Assembly: GCF_014217335.1 (NCBI RefSeq)
Contig: NZ_CP060092.1
Coordinates: forward strand, 2,931,501-2,995,500
Source: Teredinibacter purpureus
GTDB taxonomy: Bacteria > Pseudomonadota > Gammaproteobacteria > Pseudomonadales > Cellvibrionaceae
Length of the DNA: 64,000 nucleotides
Reading direction: 5' to 3'
Part shown: piece by piece, positions 27,826 through 37,624 of the stretch
How the letters are laid out: each line of letters starts with the position of its first letter
How positions within the stretch are numbered: the stretch's first letter is position 1
Made by a program: the position numbers and the translations under genes
Notes under the pieces: generated by a model
What the model saw: the letters and a program-made list of their open reading frames with translations, nothing else
What the model was told of the DNA's origin: nothing
Database searches by the model: none

Positions 27826-29931
27826 ATGGATTTGAAAATTAGTGATAATCACACAAAACCGATGGTTCGTGTTTTTATCATGTTAATCGGGTTGCTGTGT
27901 GCTCTTCTTATCTCATGGAAATTTACTGGTTCACCTCTTCCGCAAGACTCTAAATACGCACTTATTTTTCAGAATGCCTTGCTGCTAATTGTTCTTGGCT
28001 CTGCCATATTAGAGCACTTTTTTACTAAACCGGCTGACTCGATGATCAATTCGCTAATGGCCGGGATAACAATGTTTGGTGTATACCATGTATCACCTGC
28101 ACTAGCATGGTGGGTAGTATTTTCTTATTGCCTTTTTGTTTTTTTAATTTCAACAGTTTGTGTTGCTACATCTGGAGGCAGGGTTTCTGGTGATATTGCT
28201 TCAGTAGTAAATAGCCGTCTTTATAGGCCTGCAATTGTTCTTGGCCGATCCAGGCTGATTTTTTCCATAGTTTTTTTGTTTGGCGTTTATTCGTTCTATT
28301 CAATTCAATCTGAAATTGCGGTGTACCTCATCGTATTTTGGGGTGTTTTCATGGCCATATGGCCACTTAAACTACCTCAGCTGCTATCTTCGATTAGTTT
28401 CAATTCTCAAGAGACAGTCTTGCCAATAGGCAAGCTACTCAGAATGGATAATCCCGGAGTTTTAAGATTTGCTATAAGTCAAAGCACTGACTGGGAGAAA
28501 GGGAAACCGTTAATCTATCAGCGCGTAGATAAAAGCCAGCAATGGGTATTACCATTATATTCACACCTTAATGATGAGCGAAGAATTGGAACAGCAATGC
28601 TTTTAGGTGCGGTTGAAGAAATTAAGACTGGCCTAACGGACGGTCATATCTATGAATTTGAGCAAGAGTTAGATCATGATGGCGTAATGAGTCTTCTGGG
28701 TGAAACGACTCAATCTAGGCTGATTGGCTTTGTTGCAGAGGACTCATCAATTGGACGAATCAGGCTGGAGGTCAAATCAGACAGTCCTTGTGCAGATGGA
28801 ATGCTTATCTGGTGCAAAGTTGGTGGAGTGAAGATTTATTATCAAATCTCTGCTGGAACAACGATTGAAGAAAACTTAGACGGCGATAAGCATGGTTATC
28901 AAATAGCCTATGCAGCTCAGTTAGGGACTTTAGAAAACGGTGAATTTAAGAAATTTGACTGGCTTCCAAATATGAATGCACCAGTCTTTTCTTTGATTGA
29001 TGATACGGTTGATATTATCGGAGAAGCTCCAAATCCTAACGATTTCCAGTTTGGAAAGCTTCCAAAATCAAACATTCCTGTGGTTGGTGATTTTGTTGGG
29101 AACTTCAATTTTCATACCGCAGTTCTTGGTGTAACAGGCTCAGGTAAAACTGAATTCGCATTTGACTTAATTAGGCATTCGGTCTCCAGCGGCATCAAAG
29201 TAATCTGTATTGACCTTACCTCACAATATAAAGGCAGGTTGGCCGACTTAAACCCCACTGACCTTTCAATCCAAGAACAAACATCAATAGAATTAAGTCA
29301 AAAACTATTTGATGTCGAAACTGGAACCTATGGCGCGCCAAATGAAAAGAAAGCCCTGCAAGCGTTTAGTAACAAACTTAGAGCCGATGTTGATACTGAA
29401 CTCAGAACTTTTATGGCAAACGAGAAAAGTAGATTAGGGTTAATACAATTGCCAGAGATATCCAACTCGCAGGCATCCATTTTCATCACAGAGATATACA
29501 TGTCTTGTTTGCTCAATATTGCCAAAGAAAGTTTTGGTGATGATTCTAAAAGAGTACTTGTTGCAGTTGAAGAGGCTCATACGATCATGCCTGAATCGGC
29601 AACAATGGGTGTATCGGACTTCGCCTCTAAAGGCTTAGTGGCTAAAATTGCACAAATTGCGCTACAGGGAAGGAAATATAATGTCGGACTCTTAGTTCTA
29701 GCTCAAAGAACTGCAAATGTGAGTAAGACAGTGCTAACACAGTGCAACTCTATAGTTAGCTTTGCTTGCTATGACGATACAAGCATTAGCTTTCTAAAAA
29801 ATATGTTTGGTTCCAGTTGTGCTGAGATGGTTCCAAACTTAAAGAAACTTCAAGCAGTTGTTTTTGGTAAGGTAGTTAAATCAGAAAGGCCAGTTGTTGT
29901 CGAAATACCGTATGACCAAAATAAAGTCTAG
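27826..29931 (+). CDS. Cassette: membrane-anchored HerA-like ATPase
   Basis: A 701-residue protein, unusually large for a cassette. Residues about 10-195 hold five or six hydrophobic segments. A C-terminal HerA/FtsK-type ATPase follows with Walker A GVTGSGKT (435-442), Walker B VLVAVEEAH (about 577-585), and the sensor-like GLLVLAQRTANVSKTVLTQCNS. The catalytic EE pair and the 'QR...K...L.QCN' segment are typical of HerA/DUF87 translocases. HerA ATPases pair with nucleases or Sir2/DUF4297 effectors in anti-phage systems; here no partner shares the cassette, although the preceding cassette encodes a HEPN-like protein. Ends in attC 12. Confidence 0.82.
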   Translation: MDLKISDNHTKPMVRVFIMLIGLLCALLISWKFTGSPLPQDSKYALIFQNALLLIVLGSAILEHFFTKPADSMINSLMAGITMFGVYHVSPALAWWVVFSYCLFVFLISTVCVATSGGRVSGDIASVVNSRLYRPAIVLGRSRLIFSIVFLFGVYSFYSIQSEIAVYLIVFWGVFMAIWPLKLPQLLSSISFNSQETVLPIGKLLRMDNPGVLRFAISQSTDWEKGKPLIYQRVDKSQQWVLPLYSHLNDERRIGTAMLLGAVEEIKTGLTDGHIYEFEQELDHDGVMSLLGETTQSRLIGFVAEDSSIGRIRLEVKSDSPCADGMLIWCKVGGVKIYYQISAGTTIEENLDGDKHGYQIAYAAQLGTLENGEFKKFDWLPNMNAPVFSLIDDTVDIIGEAPNPNDFQFGKLPKSNIPVVGDFVGNFNFHTAVLGVTGSGKTEFAFDLIRHSVSSGIKVICIDLTSQYKGRLADLNPTDLSIQEQTSIELSQKLFDVETGTYGAPNEKKALQAFSNKLRADVDTELRTFMANEKSRLGLIQLPEISNSQASIFITEIYMSCLLNIAKESFGDDSKRVLVAVEEAHTIMPESATMGVSDFASKGLVAKIAQIALQGRKYNVGLLVLAQRTANVSKTVLTQCNSIVSFACYDDTSISFLKNMFGSSCAEMVPNLKKLQAVVFGKVVKSERPVVVEIPYDQNKV

Positions 29932-29948
29932 CGCCAGCGAGTGTTGGC

Positions 29949-30018
29949 TTATAACAAGCGCAAGCAGTCGGAAAACTTACTCGCTGGCGCTCCTAAATTT
30001 CCGCTGTTGCGGGCGTTA
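29949..30018 (+). other. attC site 12 (right core split by a group II intron)
   Basis: ATAACAAGCGCAAGCAG...CTGTTGCGGGCGTTA, then the intron. Joining 30018 to 32062 restores GTTA+AAC, a perfect GTTRRRY right core. Confidence 0.8.
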
Positions 30019-32061
30019 GAGCGTCAAGTTTAATCTTGATGCATCTTGCAGGGTGCAAGTCCCTGTCGGGCAAGACCTAACCAGTCACCCGTATCGAGTG
30101 TTGCGCCTGTGGCGGAAGGCGGGAAGAAAAATGTATTTTTTTTCTCAAGAGCTTGAACAAAACAGGTGAAGCGTACACAGAGAAATGTATAGGCCGTAGG
30201 GGTCACGCAGACCCTTAGAACTGGCATAGCAGACAGCTTCGAAATGAAAGTTGGGGTCGGCGAGGGGTTTAACGCCCGCCGAAGTCTACACAGAAGCATC
30301 CGTAACGGGTAAGGATGTGGAGGGCCTCCGGAGTCAAAAGGTTGTGGCATGTACATAGAGATGCATTTGAGAACTTGAGAGATCCATTTATTCCCCTTAT
30401 GACATTAATTCCGATAACTGAATTGCTAGAGACACGAAGCGCTGTGGAAATAGGGCTACGCTGGTGCTTGGAATTAATTAAACTGCGTAAGGAAAGTTGC
30501 GAGTTCTGTAAAAGGAATAGCGACCGATGGTTAAGTGGAAGTCGGATCAACCATAGTACTCTGAGGTTGGGAGAGCCAACTACATGGGGAAGGATTTGAC
30601 GGGAGTACGTAGCTTGCAAAGGTCACTCATACCCGACGCTGAAGATTGGGAATACTATGAGCTTCCCTCACTGCGAGGAATAGCCAAGAAAGCAAAGCAA
30701 GAACCAGAGTATCGCTTTCGAGATTTGTCGCGCTGCTTAGATAAAGAACATCTAGCGCACGCATTTGGTCGCATGAACAAGAAGGCAGCCCCTGGAGTGG
30801 ATAAAGTCACCTACCAGGACTATCAGAAACATTTTGATAGCAACACTGACGACTTAATTGAGCGATTAAAAAGACAGAGCTACAAAGCGAGGCTGGTGAA
30901 AAGGAAACACATACCTAAAGCACCTGGAAAAACGAGGCCCTTAGGGCTTCCTGTGTTGGAGGACAAGCTTCTTCAGACCGCAGGGAGTTATTTATTGGGA
31001 GCAATATACGAGCAAGACTTCTATGACTTTAGTTATGGCTATCGACCCAACCGCGATGCACGTCGAGCGGCTGATGACCTAGCCGTCAGACTCCAGTTTG
31101 GACGTATTAAATATATCGTAGAGGCGGATATAAAAGGATTTTTCAATCATATTGATCATGATATCTTACTTGAATTTATTGCAAAACGCGTGGATGACAA
31201 ACGATTTTTACGTTTGATATCCAAGTGGCTGAAAGCCGGTATATTAGAAGAAGATGGTGAAGTGGTGGTGCCTGAAGAGGGAACACCGCAAGGGGGAAGT
31301 ATCTCACCGATACTCGCCAACATCTATCTTCACAACGTAATCGATGAGTGGTTTGAAGAAGAAGTAAAGCCCCGATGCGACGGCGATGTATTTATCTGCC
31401 GGTACGCAGATGATTTTGTCTGTGGTTTTCAGTACAAAAGCGACGCAGAGAAGTTCTACGAGGTTTTGCCAAAGAGGTTGACGAAGTATAACCTTGAGGT
31501 GGCCGAAGAGAAAACAAACTGTATCCGGTTCAGTCGATTTAATCCAACGATGGAGAGCGCATTTCACCTTCCTGAGTTTTGACTTCTATTGGGAGAAAGA
31601 CAAAGGTGGAGAGGCGCGATTGTTCCGTCGAACAGCAAGAAAAAAGTTACACACTACGAAAGCAAGCTACCGTGAATTTATTAAAAAGTTTCGACATATG
31701 AAAACGTCGGAGTTAATGGATTTACTGACAGTGAAGCTATGAGGGCACAATAATTATTTTGGTGCAGTCGGGAATTTCTATAGCCTGTACTCGGTATACG
31801 ATCACGTAGTAAAATTGCTGTACAAATGGTTAAATCGGCGTAGCGGAAGGAAAAGTATCACGTGGGCCAATCTTAAGCGGCTTATTAAATACCGATCGCT
31901 CGCGTTTCCTCAGTGCAAACAAAGACAAACGGATAAACGGGTATGGATGTAATGATGGAAGCTATGCACTGCGAGAGCGAGTACAACCGAGGAGCCGGAT
32001 GCGGGAAAACCGCACGTCCGGATCTGCATGGGGGGTTCTATGTAAATGGGATTCCTACCAT
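30019..32061 (+). mobile_element. Group II intron A, degenerate ORF, in an attC right core
   Basis: A 2.04-kb intron in the same orientation as the cassettes. The 5' end GAGCGTCAAG departs from GTGYG. Domain V is clear at 31992-32026 (GAGCCGGATGCGG GAAA ACCGCACGTCCGGATC) and the 3' end is CCTACCAT. The encoded reverse transcriptase is broken. Boundaries are set by restoration of GTTAAAC in the flanking attC. Confidence 0.82.
30584..31952 (+). pseudogene. Group II intron reverse transcriptase/maturase, disrupted
   Basis: RT motifs are intact: MNKKAAPGVDKVTY, KAPGKTRPLGLPVLEDKLLQ, YGYRPNRDARRA, EADIKGFFNHIDHD, EGTPQGGSISPILANIYLHNV and RYADDFV. A frameshift near 31560 shifts to the frame reading TFLSFDFYWEKDKGG. 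A TGA at 31740 then interrupts the maturase-like GHNNYFGAVGNFYSLYSVYDHVVKLLYKW tail, which ends at 31952. No HNH endonuclease domain is seen. The RNA may still splice or move only with a maturase in trans. Confidence 0.85.
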
Positions 32062-32075
32062 AACTGTTTAAAGCG

Positions 32076-32432
32076 ATGCTGAGAGAACTCTATAAGAAAA
32101 CTAATCCGATCATAGTGGCATGTTTGCTACTTGTTTTCGGTCTGCGGTGGTACGAAGAAGGGGTCGTGCACTCTATTGTATTCTGCTCCATTGCTATATA
32201 TATGTTTTCGGGCTGGTGGACAGTTAGTAGATTTCAATTAGTGGGGCCGAAAGTCGCTATTAAAGAAACTCCATGGAGCTATATCTTTATTGGATACTGC
32301 GTTCTATTTATTCCTGTGTGGTTGTTGTACCAATACGACAGTAAGCCATGGTTCGTGCTTATCTGGCCAATTATTATCGCATCCACAATAAATGGTATTT
32401 TGTGGCTATGCAAAAAGTTAAAGTTGATGTAA
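32076..32432 (+). CDS. Cassette: membrane protein
   Basis: A 118-residue protein with four probable membrane segments and short polar loops. Unknown family. IS30 copy 2 has inserted immediately after its stop codon, separating the gene from its attC. Confidence 0.58.
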   Translation: MLRELYKKTNPIIVACLLLVFGLRWYEEGVVHSIVFCSIAIYMFSGWWTVSRFQLVGPKVAIKETPWSYIFIGYCVLFIPVWLLYQYDSKPWFVLIWPIIIASTINGILWLCKKLKLM

Positions 32433-32433
32433 A

Positions 32434-33514
32434 CCCAGGTTATCAACTGAAGTGCAATGAAAGTGATTAACGAACATAGACTGCCTCCGGTGTTTCCATA
32501 TTTAAACATTTTCTAGGTCGTCGGTTAAGTTTCATTGCAATTTTATCGCAATCCTTTTGAGTTATGCTCTTCATTGATTCTCCTTTAGGTAAATATTGTC
32601 GTATGAGACCGTTGGTATTTTCGTTTAACCCTCTTTCCCATGAGTGGTAGGGGTTGGCAAAGTAAAATGTTGAGTTAGTGACGTCTTCAATTTTTTTGTA
32701 TTGATGAAACTCGGTACCGTTATCAGCGGTAATTGTTTTTACCTGATTAACCTGTTTTTTGATTAGCTGAATAACTTTTCGATTTAACTCGTCAGTCGTA
32801 CGGTTCCTAATTTTGCCAATGATCGTGTATTTACTTTTTCGATCAACTAACGTGACAATTGAATGTTGATCGCGTGAACCATGAACGGTATCAATTTCGA
32901 AATGACCGATTCGGCTCTTATTTTCTGCCCCTAGAGGTCGCTCAGAGATATGGGCCTTATTGGCTAAAACGCCTCTAGAGTCAGGGCTTCTATATCTTTT
33001 TCGGCGTTTCTTGCTTGATTGACGTAAGTGCTTATAGAGATCCCCTGAATAAAACATGTTGTACCAAATATAGCGATAAATGGTCGAATGGCTGATTGAT
33101 AATATATTGCACTTCTTAAGCCACAAGGAAACTTGTTCTGGACTCCAATCGAGGCGTATTAAGGCGATGACCATCTGAAGCTCGGTATCATTGAATTGCC
33201 ATTTACGACGAGACTCCCTCCGTATTCGAGAGGTACGTTTTACTGCTCGCGCTGCGCAGTATTTACCGTCTGGGCGACGATTTCGTTTTAACTCTCTGGA
33301 GATCGTGCAAGGATCGCGGCCTAAGGCCCGTGCAATATAGGCTTGAGATTTACGTTGCTTTAAATAGGCCGCTATAGTATATCTTTCATCAGTGGTGAGC
33401 TGGTGGTACATCATGAGGTCCCTCTTCTTGCCGGTCGAGAAAAACCATGAGTATCCCAGTTCACCCTATATAAAGGAAGATGCAGGCGCGTTGCACTTAC
33501 TTTGCGAATTCGGC
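32434..33514 (-). mobile_element. IS30-family insertion sequence, copy 2
   Basis: 1081 bp, same ends as copy 1. Flanked by AAA on both sides (32431-32433 and 33515-33517). The right end is 5 bp from the TAAC of attC 13. Same orientation as copies 1 and 3. Confidence 0.9.
32467..33414 (-). CDS. IS30-family transposase (copy 2)
   Basis: A 315-residue transposase identical in protein sequence to copy 1, with intact helix-turn-helix and DDE residues. Confidence 0.95.
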   Translation of the reverse strand: MMYHQLTTDERYTIAAYLKQRKSQAYIARALGRDPCTISRELKRNRRPDGKYCAARAVKRTSRIRRESRRKWQFNDTELQMVIALIRLDWSPEQVSLWLKKCNILSISHSTIYRYIWYNMFYSGDLYKHLRQSSKKRRKRYRSPDSRGVLANKAHISERPLGAENKSRIGHFEIDTVHGSRDQHSIVTLVDRKSKYTIIGKIRNRTTDELNRKVIQLIKKQVNQVKTITADNGTEFHQYKKIEDVTNSTFYFANPYHSWERGLNENTNGLIRQYLPKGESMKSITQKDCDKIAMKLNRRPRKCLNMETPEAVYVR

Positions 33515-33517
33515 AAA

Positions 33518-33630
33518 CATAACAATTTTGTCAGCCGGACATTTTTTGCTACGCTTCGTTTTGCGGTGGCTTCGCCACTTTACCGCAAAACTCCACTACA
33601 CAAAAAATGCCAGTTACAAAGACGTTAGCT
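33518..33630 (+). other. attC site 13
   Basis: CATAACAATTTTGTCAGCCGG...AGTTACAAAGACGTTAGC, with inner GTTTTGCGGTGGC / CCGCAAAAC hairpin. Removing IS30 copy 2 joins it to the gene ending at 32432. Confidence 0.78.
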
Positions 33631-34018
33631 TTCAACAGGAGTATCGATGAAGTATTACTTAATTGCGTTACTTTTATTGTTTTGTTCGTCCGTACTTGCA
33701 AAAGAAGTGGCGGATCGGCTTGCTTGGTTTAATGAGGCTCAATGGGATCTATCTACGGAAATACAGTCTGCTAATAATGAGCGTTTAAATGAACTAATGG
33801 TGAACCTCGGCGAGTTATGGTTGCGAAGGGATGGAGCATTGGGTTCTGAAGTTGCGCCATTTATCATTGAAGTCATCGTAAAAGAGCCTAGTATTGTATT
33901 TACGTGGTTTAGGCAACACCCAAAACACTACGCCAGTTTCGTCGAGAATCTTGTAGTGGTCTAATAGCACCGGACACTTTAATGAGAGACAATATTAGTC
34001 AACAATTAAGGTGTCATT

Positions 34019-34309
34019 ATGAGTCAGAAGCGTACTTACAAGCAGTACCCGAAAGAGTTTAAGGAGGAGGCCGTTGCGCTTGTTCGAGAACAAGGCTATT
34101 CCGTTCCTGAGGCCGCTAAATCGTTGGGTATCGCAACCAACATGCTCTACAAATGGAAAGAAAAGGTGGAGTCTAGTGAGGCAGGTGAAGTGCTGGCCGA
34201 GGATGAGAGAGTCGAGCTTAAGCGCTTGCGCAAGGAAAACAAAGAGCTGCGCATGGAGAAAGAGATTTTAAAAAAGGCCAGTGCCTTCTTTGCGAAAGAA
34301 ATGAAGTAA
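34019..34309 (+). CDS. IS3-family transposase OrfA, type 2 (copy A)
   Basis: A 96-residue helix-turn-helix protein (YPKEFKEEAVALVREQGYSVPEAAKSLGIATNMLYKWKEK) with a C-terminal zipper ELRMEKEILKKASAFFAKE. An AAAAAAG run near the end is a probable -1 frameshift site. Confidence 0.93.
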   Translation: MSQKRTYKQYPKEFKEEAVALVREQGYSVPEAAKSLGIATNMLYKWKEKVESSEAGEVLAEDERVELKRLRKENKELRMEKEILKKASAFFAKEMK

Positions 34310-34353
34310 AGTACGATTTCATTCAGACTGAATCACCTCGCTTTCCTGTAGTT

Positions 34354-35232
34354 ATGTTGTGTCGCGTGATGGGCGTTGGGAAAACGTCCTATTACGATTG
34401 GCTTAAGCGCCCAGGCACAGTGATAACAAGCGATACCTTGCACCTACACCGTAGGATGAAGTGGCTTTTCGAGCAGAGTCGCAATAGCCTGGGTAGTCGC
34501 GAGATGATGAAGAAATTACGCGAAGAAGGCTTTCAGATTGGTCGTTATCGGGTTCGTAACTTGATGCGCAAGCTTGGCTTAAGGGTCACTCAGCGAACCG
34601 CCTATAAAGTGACAACCAAACGCAAAACCTCGGATGCCGTAGCCGACAACTTGCTGAATCAGAATTTTAACCCAGTGGGGCCGGATCAAATTTGGGCGGG
34701 CGATGTCACTTACCTGAAGACCGGCGAAGGTTGGATGTATTTGGCGATTATTATGGATTTGTACTCGCGTCGAATTGTTGGTTGGTACATTGATAAGCGC
34801 ATGACAACTAATTTAGTGAGCAAGGCCCTGATAAAGGCCTACAACCTAAGACAGCCGCCTAAAGGCTTAGTTTTTCATAGCGATAGAGGCTCACAATATA
34901 CCAGTAAGCGCTATCGAAAACTTCTAGCGGCTTACGATATGCGGGCGAGTATGGGAGACGTTGGTGCCTGTTGGGATAATGCGGTTGTTGAACGCTTCTT
35001 CGGAAGCCTTAAACACGATTGGATATTTAAGATTGCGCAGCCGACAAGAGCGCACATGAAGACTGACGTGGGCAAATATATGCGCTACTACAATGTACAT
35101 CGTTTTCATTCGGCGAATGAAGATTTATCGCCAATAAAATACGAAGAATCCAAGTATGTGCTGCAAAATGGAAGAGTCGGTTCTGCTCGAATAGAGCAGG
35201 TTCGACACTTCGATTCTGCAGTCAACAAGTGA
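34354..35232 (+). CDS. IS3-family transposase OrfB, type 2 (copy A)
   Basis: A 292-residue DDE transposase (IWAGDVTYLKTGEGWMYLAIIMDLYSRRIVGW, FHSDRGSQYTSKRY, GACWDNAVVERFFGSLKHD). The frame is open upstream as far as the OrfA slippery run, consistent with production as an OrfAB fusion. Confidence 0.93.
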   Translation: MLCRVMGVGKTSYYDWLKRPGTVITSDTLHLHRRMKWLFEQSRNSLGSREMMKKLREEGFQIGRYRVRNLMRKLGLRVTQRTAYKVTTKRKTSDAVADNLLNQNFNPVGPDQIWAGDVTYLKTGEGWMYLAIIMDLYSRRIVGWYIDKRMTTNLVSKALIKAYNLRQPPKGLVFHSDRGSQYTSKRYRKLLAAYDMRASMGDVGACWDNAVVERFFGSLKHDWIFKIAQPTRAHMKTDVGKYMRYYNVHRFHSANEDLSPIKYEESKYVLQNGRVGSARIEQVRHFDSAVNK

Positions 35233-35482
35233 AGCGCGTTAGCAGGGAATTTATAAAAAATAGGTGTCCGGTTTTACTTGACCAGAACATCTTCAATACT
35301 CGGTCTTTACAGATTACAACGGTGACTCCGAGTTAGTAAAAGAGTTGGAACAGCTTCGTGTAAATGCAATTTCTGCTTGCAAATCGATTAAAATAACTAG
35401 TAGTTCCCCAGAAATAGATAGTTTGGCAAAGGCTCTTGAGTCTCAGTTGGTGGGTATATCTGTACGAGAAATAGATTAAAAA

Positions 35483-36562
35483 CCCAGGTTATCAACTGAA
35501 GTGCAATGAAAGTGATTAACGAACATAGACTGCCTCCGGTGTTTCCATATTTAAACATTTTCTAGGTCGTCGGTTAAGTTTCATTGCAATTTTATCGCAA
35601 TCCTTTTGAGTTATGCTCTTCATTGATTCTCCTTTAGGTAAATATTGTCGTATGAGACCGTTGGTATTTTCGTTTAACCCTCTTTCCCATGAGTGGTAGG
35701 GGTTGGCAAAGTAAAATGTTGAGTTAGTGACGTCTTCAATTTTTTGTATTGATGAAACTCGGTACCGTTATCAGCGGTAATTGTTTTTACCTGATTAACC
35801 TGTTTTTTGATTAGCTGAATAACTTTTCGATTTAACTCGTCAGTCGTACGGTTCCTAATTTTGCCAATGATCGTGTATTTACTTTTTCGATCAACTAACG
35901 TGACAATTGAATGTTGATCGCGTGAACCATGAACGGTATCAATTTCGAAATGACCGATTCGGCTCTTATTTTCTGCCCCTAGAGGTCGCTCAGAGATATG
36001 GGCCTTATTGGCTAAAACGCCTCTAGAGTCAGGGCTTCTATATCTTTTTCGGCGTTTCTTGCTTGATTGACGTAAGTGCTTATAGAGATCCCCTGAATAA
36101 AACATGTTGTACCAAATATAGCGATAAATGGTCGAATGGCTGATTGATAATATATTGCACTTCTTAAGCCACAAGGAAACTTGTTCTGGGCTCCAATCGA
36201 GGCGTATTAAGGCGATGACCATCTGAAGCTCGGTATCATTGAATTGCCATTTACGACGAGACTCCCTCCGTATTCGAGAGGTACGTTTTACTGCTCGCGC
36301 TGCGCAGTATTTACCGTCTGGGCGACGATTTCGTTTTAACTCTCTGGAGATCGTGCAAGGATCGCGGCCTAAGGCCCGTGCAATATAGGCTTGAGATTTA
36401 CGTTGCTTTAAATAGGCCGCTATAGTATATCTTTCATCAGTGGTGAGCTGGTGGTACATCATGAGGTCCCTCTTCTTGCCGGTCGAGAAAAACCATGAGT
36501 ATCCCAGTTCACCCTATATAAAGGAAGATGCAGGCGCGTTGCACTTACTTTGCGAATTCGGC
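35483..36562 (-). mobile_element. IS30-family insertion sequence, copy 3 (inactive)
   Basis: 1080 bp, one T shorter than the other copies. The flanking triplets do not match (AAA left, GCA right), so the two sides probably derive from different insertions joined by recombination. The right end is again 5 bp before TAAC, of attC 14. Confidence 0.88.
35516..36462 (-). pseudogene. IS30-family transposase, frameshifted (copy 3)
   Basis: Same gene as in copies 1 and 2, but a T run at about 35739-35745 has lost one base. Translation leaves the correct frame after KKIEDV and stops early at 262 residues, removing the last catalytic Glu region. Confidence 0.93.
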
Positions 36563-36565
36563 GCA

Positions 36566-36662
36566 GCTAACAAGTCAAAGCACGCGGACATGGTAAAGCT
36601 GTCATCTTTTTTGTTCCAAAAAAGCCGCCAACTTCACCATGCCGGTGTTTGAGGCGTTAAGT
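36566..36662 (+). other. attC site 14
   Basis: GCTAACAAGTCAAAGCACGCGG...GGTGTTTGAGGCGTTAAG; inner arms CATGGTAAAG / CTTCACCATG. Confidence 0.75.
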
Positions 36663-36669
36663 ATTAAAT

Positions 36670-36999
36670 ATGAATATCAAGACAGGTGTTGAGGTAGCAG
36701 GTGAGTCGTGGTGTGATGTGAATCTTGAATCGTTTACTTGGAGTAGTGGCGGTCGAGATGTGATATTGACTTTCCTAATGCACGAAAACCAAGTTGGAGT
36801 ATTAACTTGCACCTGGGCTCATTCTATCAAATTTAATTTAACCAGTAGAATTAATGAAGGTGGATTACCATTAAGCTGGAACGCCAAAATTGAAGAAAAT
36901 GATGTTAACGGTTGGGCGCTATTGTTTGATTTTTCGGACCGTGGGGTTGTGGAATTAATTTGTAATGAAATTTCACTCGAGCTACGAGTACGTACTTAA
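36670..36999 (+). CDS. Cassette: small soluble hypothetical protein
   Basis: A 109-residue protein without signal peptide; beta-rich with conserved-looking Trp residues (ESWCDVN, TCTWAHS, GGLPLSWNA, NGWALLFDF). Size and composition recall immunity-type proteins, but I cannot assign a family. The stop TAA is the attC 15 left core. Confidence 0.55.
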   Translation: MNIKTGVEVAGESWCDVNLESFTWSSGGRDVILTFLMHENQVGVLTCTWAHSIKFNLTSRINEGGLPLSWNAKIEENDVNGWALLFDFSDRGVVELICNEISLELRVRT

Positions 37000-37130
37000 C
37001 AATACGCTCAAACATCGCTTCGGCCTTCGGCCTCCACTGGACGCCCAATGCTACGCTTGTTTGTGCATTTACTTCGTAAATTATTGCACAAACCAGCTAC
37101 ACATTGTGCGCCGTTTAGCTCAGCGTTAGC
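36995..37130 (+). other. attC site 15
   Basis: ACTTAACAATACGCTCAAACA...TTTAGCTCAGCGTTAGC; long inner arms around GTTTGTGCATTTACTTCG. About 136 bp. Confidence 0.7.
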
Positions 37131-37137
37131 AAGCCAA

Positions 37138-37620
37138 ATGAACAAATATATTGCAATCATATTAATGCTTATGACCAGTGAGGCCTATTCAAATCATGAG
37201 CCGTGGATTGAAGACGAATATTTCTTCTACAAGCAGGGAGAGGTTCGGAGTTACACCTTTACGCCTAAAAGGTTTGTAAGGCCAGAAATCGTTATTTATG
37301 ATTCTGATTGTATTCTCCCCAAGGATCTTTTTCTAGCAAATAGAGATGGCACCAAGGTAGATAAATTGAATTGGGAAGTGCTTATAGAGGTTCTCCGGAA
37401 GGAGAAAATAATTGAAAGCCAAAACCTAAAACTTAGAGCCGGTTTTTTGGGCGATGAAAAGTGCTATAATTCCTTGTCGTTTAACCAGCTGAAATCTATC
37501 TCTTGGAAACTCTTTCCAAAAAAAGTTACTGTAAGGTTAACGGTACACTCAATAGATAGTCGATTTAGTCAGCCGGACGAACGATTGTCATTCGGGATCA
37601 GGCATAGTCCTGTACCATGA
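37138..37620 (+). CDS. Cassette: secreted hypothetical protein
   Basis: A 160-residue protein with signal peptide MNKYIAIILMLMTSEAYSN. Two Cys (SDCILP, DEKCYN) could pair. The earlier ATG at 37048 lies inside attC 15 and is unlikely. Unknown family. Confidence 0.55.
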   Translation: MNKYIAIILMLMTSEAYSNHEPWIEDEYFFYKQGEVRSYTFTPKRFVRPEIVIYDSDCILPKDLFLANRDGTKVDKLNWEVLIEVLRKEKIIESQNLKLRAGFLGDEKCYNSLSFNQLKSISWKLFPKKVTVRLTVHSIDSRFSQPDERLSFGIRHSPVP

Positions 37621-37624
37621 GATT

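Larger units (their letters stand above)
33952..35289 (+). mobile_element. IS3-family insertion sequence, type 2, copy A
   Basis: A 1338-bp element from TGTAGTGGTC to GACCAGAACA. The inverted ends share TGT..TGGTC and ACCGGACAC. Flanked by the duplicated target TCT. Confidence 0.92.
33647..35479 (+). pseudogene. Cassette gene for a secreted protein, split by an IS3 element
   Basis: The 5' part (33647-33951) has signal peptide MKYYLIALLLLFCSSVLAK. The 3' part resumes at 35293 after the IS. Removing the IS and one TCT of the 3-bp duplication restores an uninterrupted 163-residue frame through FVENLQYSVFTDYNGD to SVREID-stop. Unknown family. The insertion truncates the product after residue ~101. 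Confidence 0.75.
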
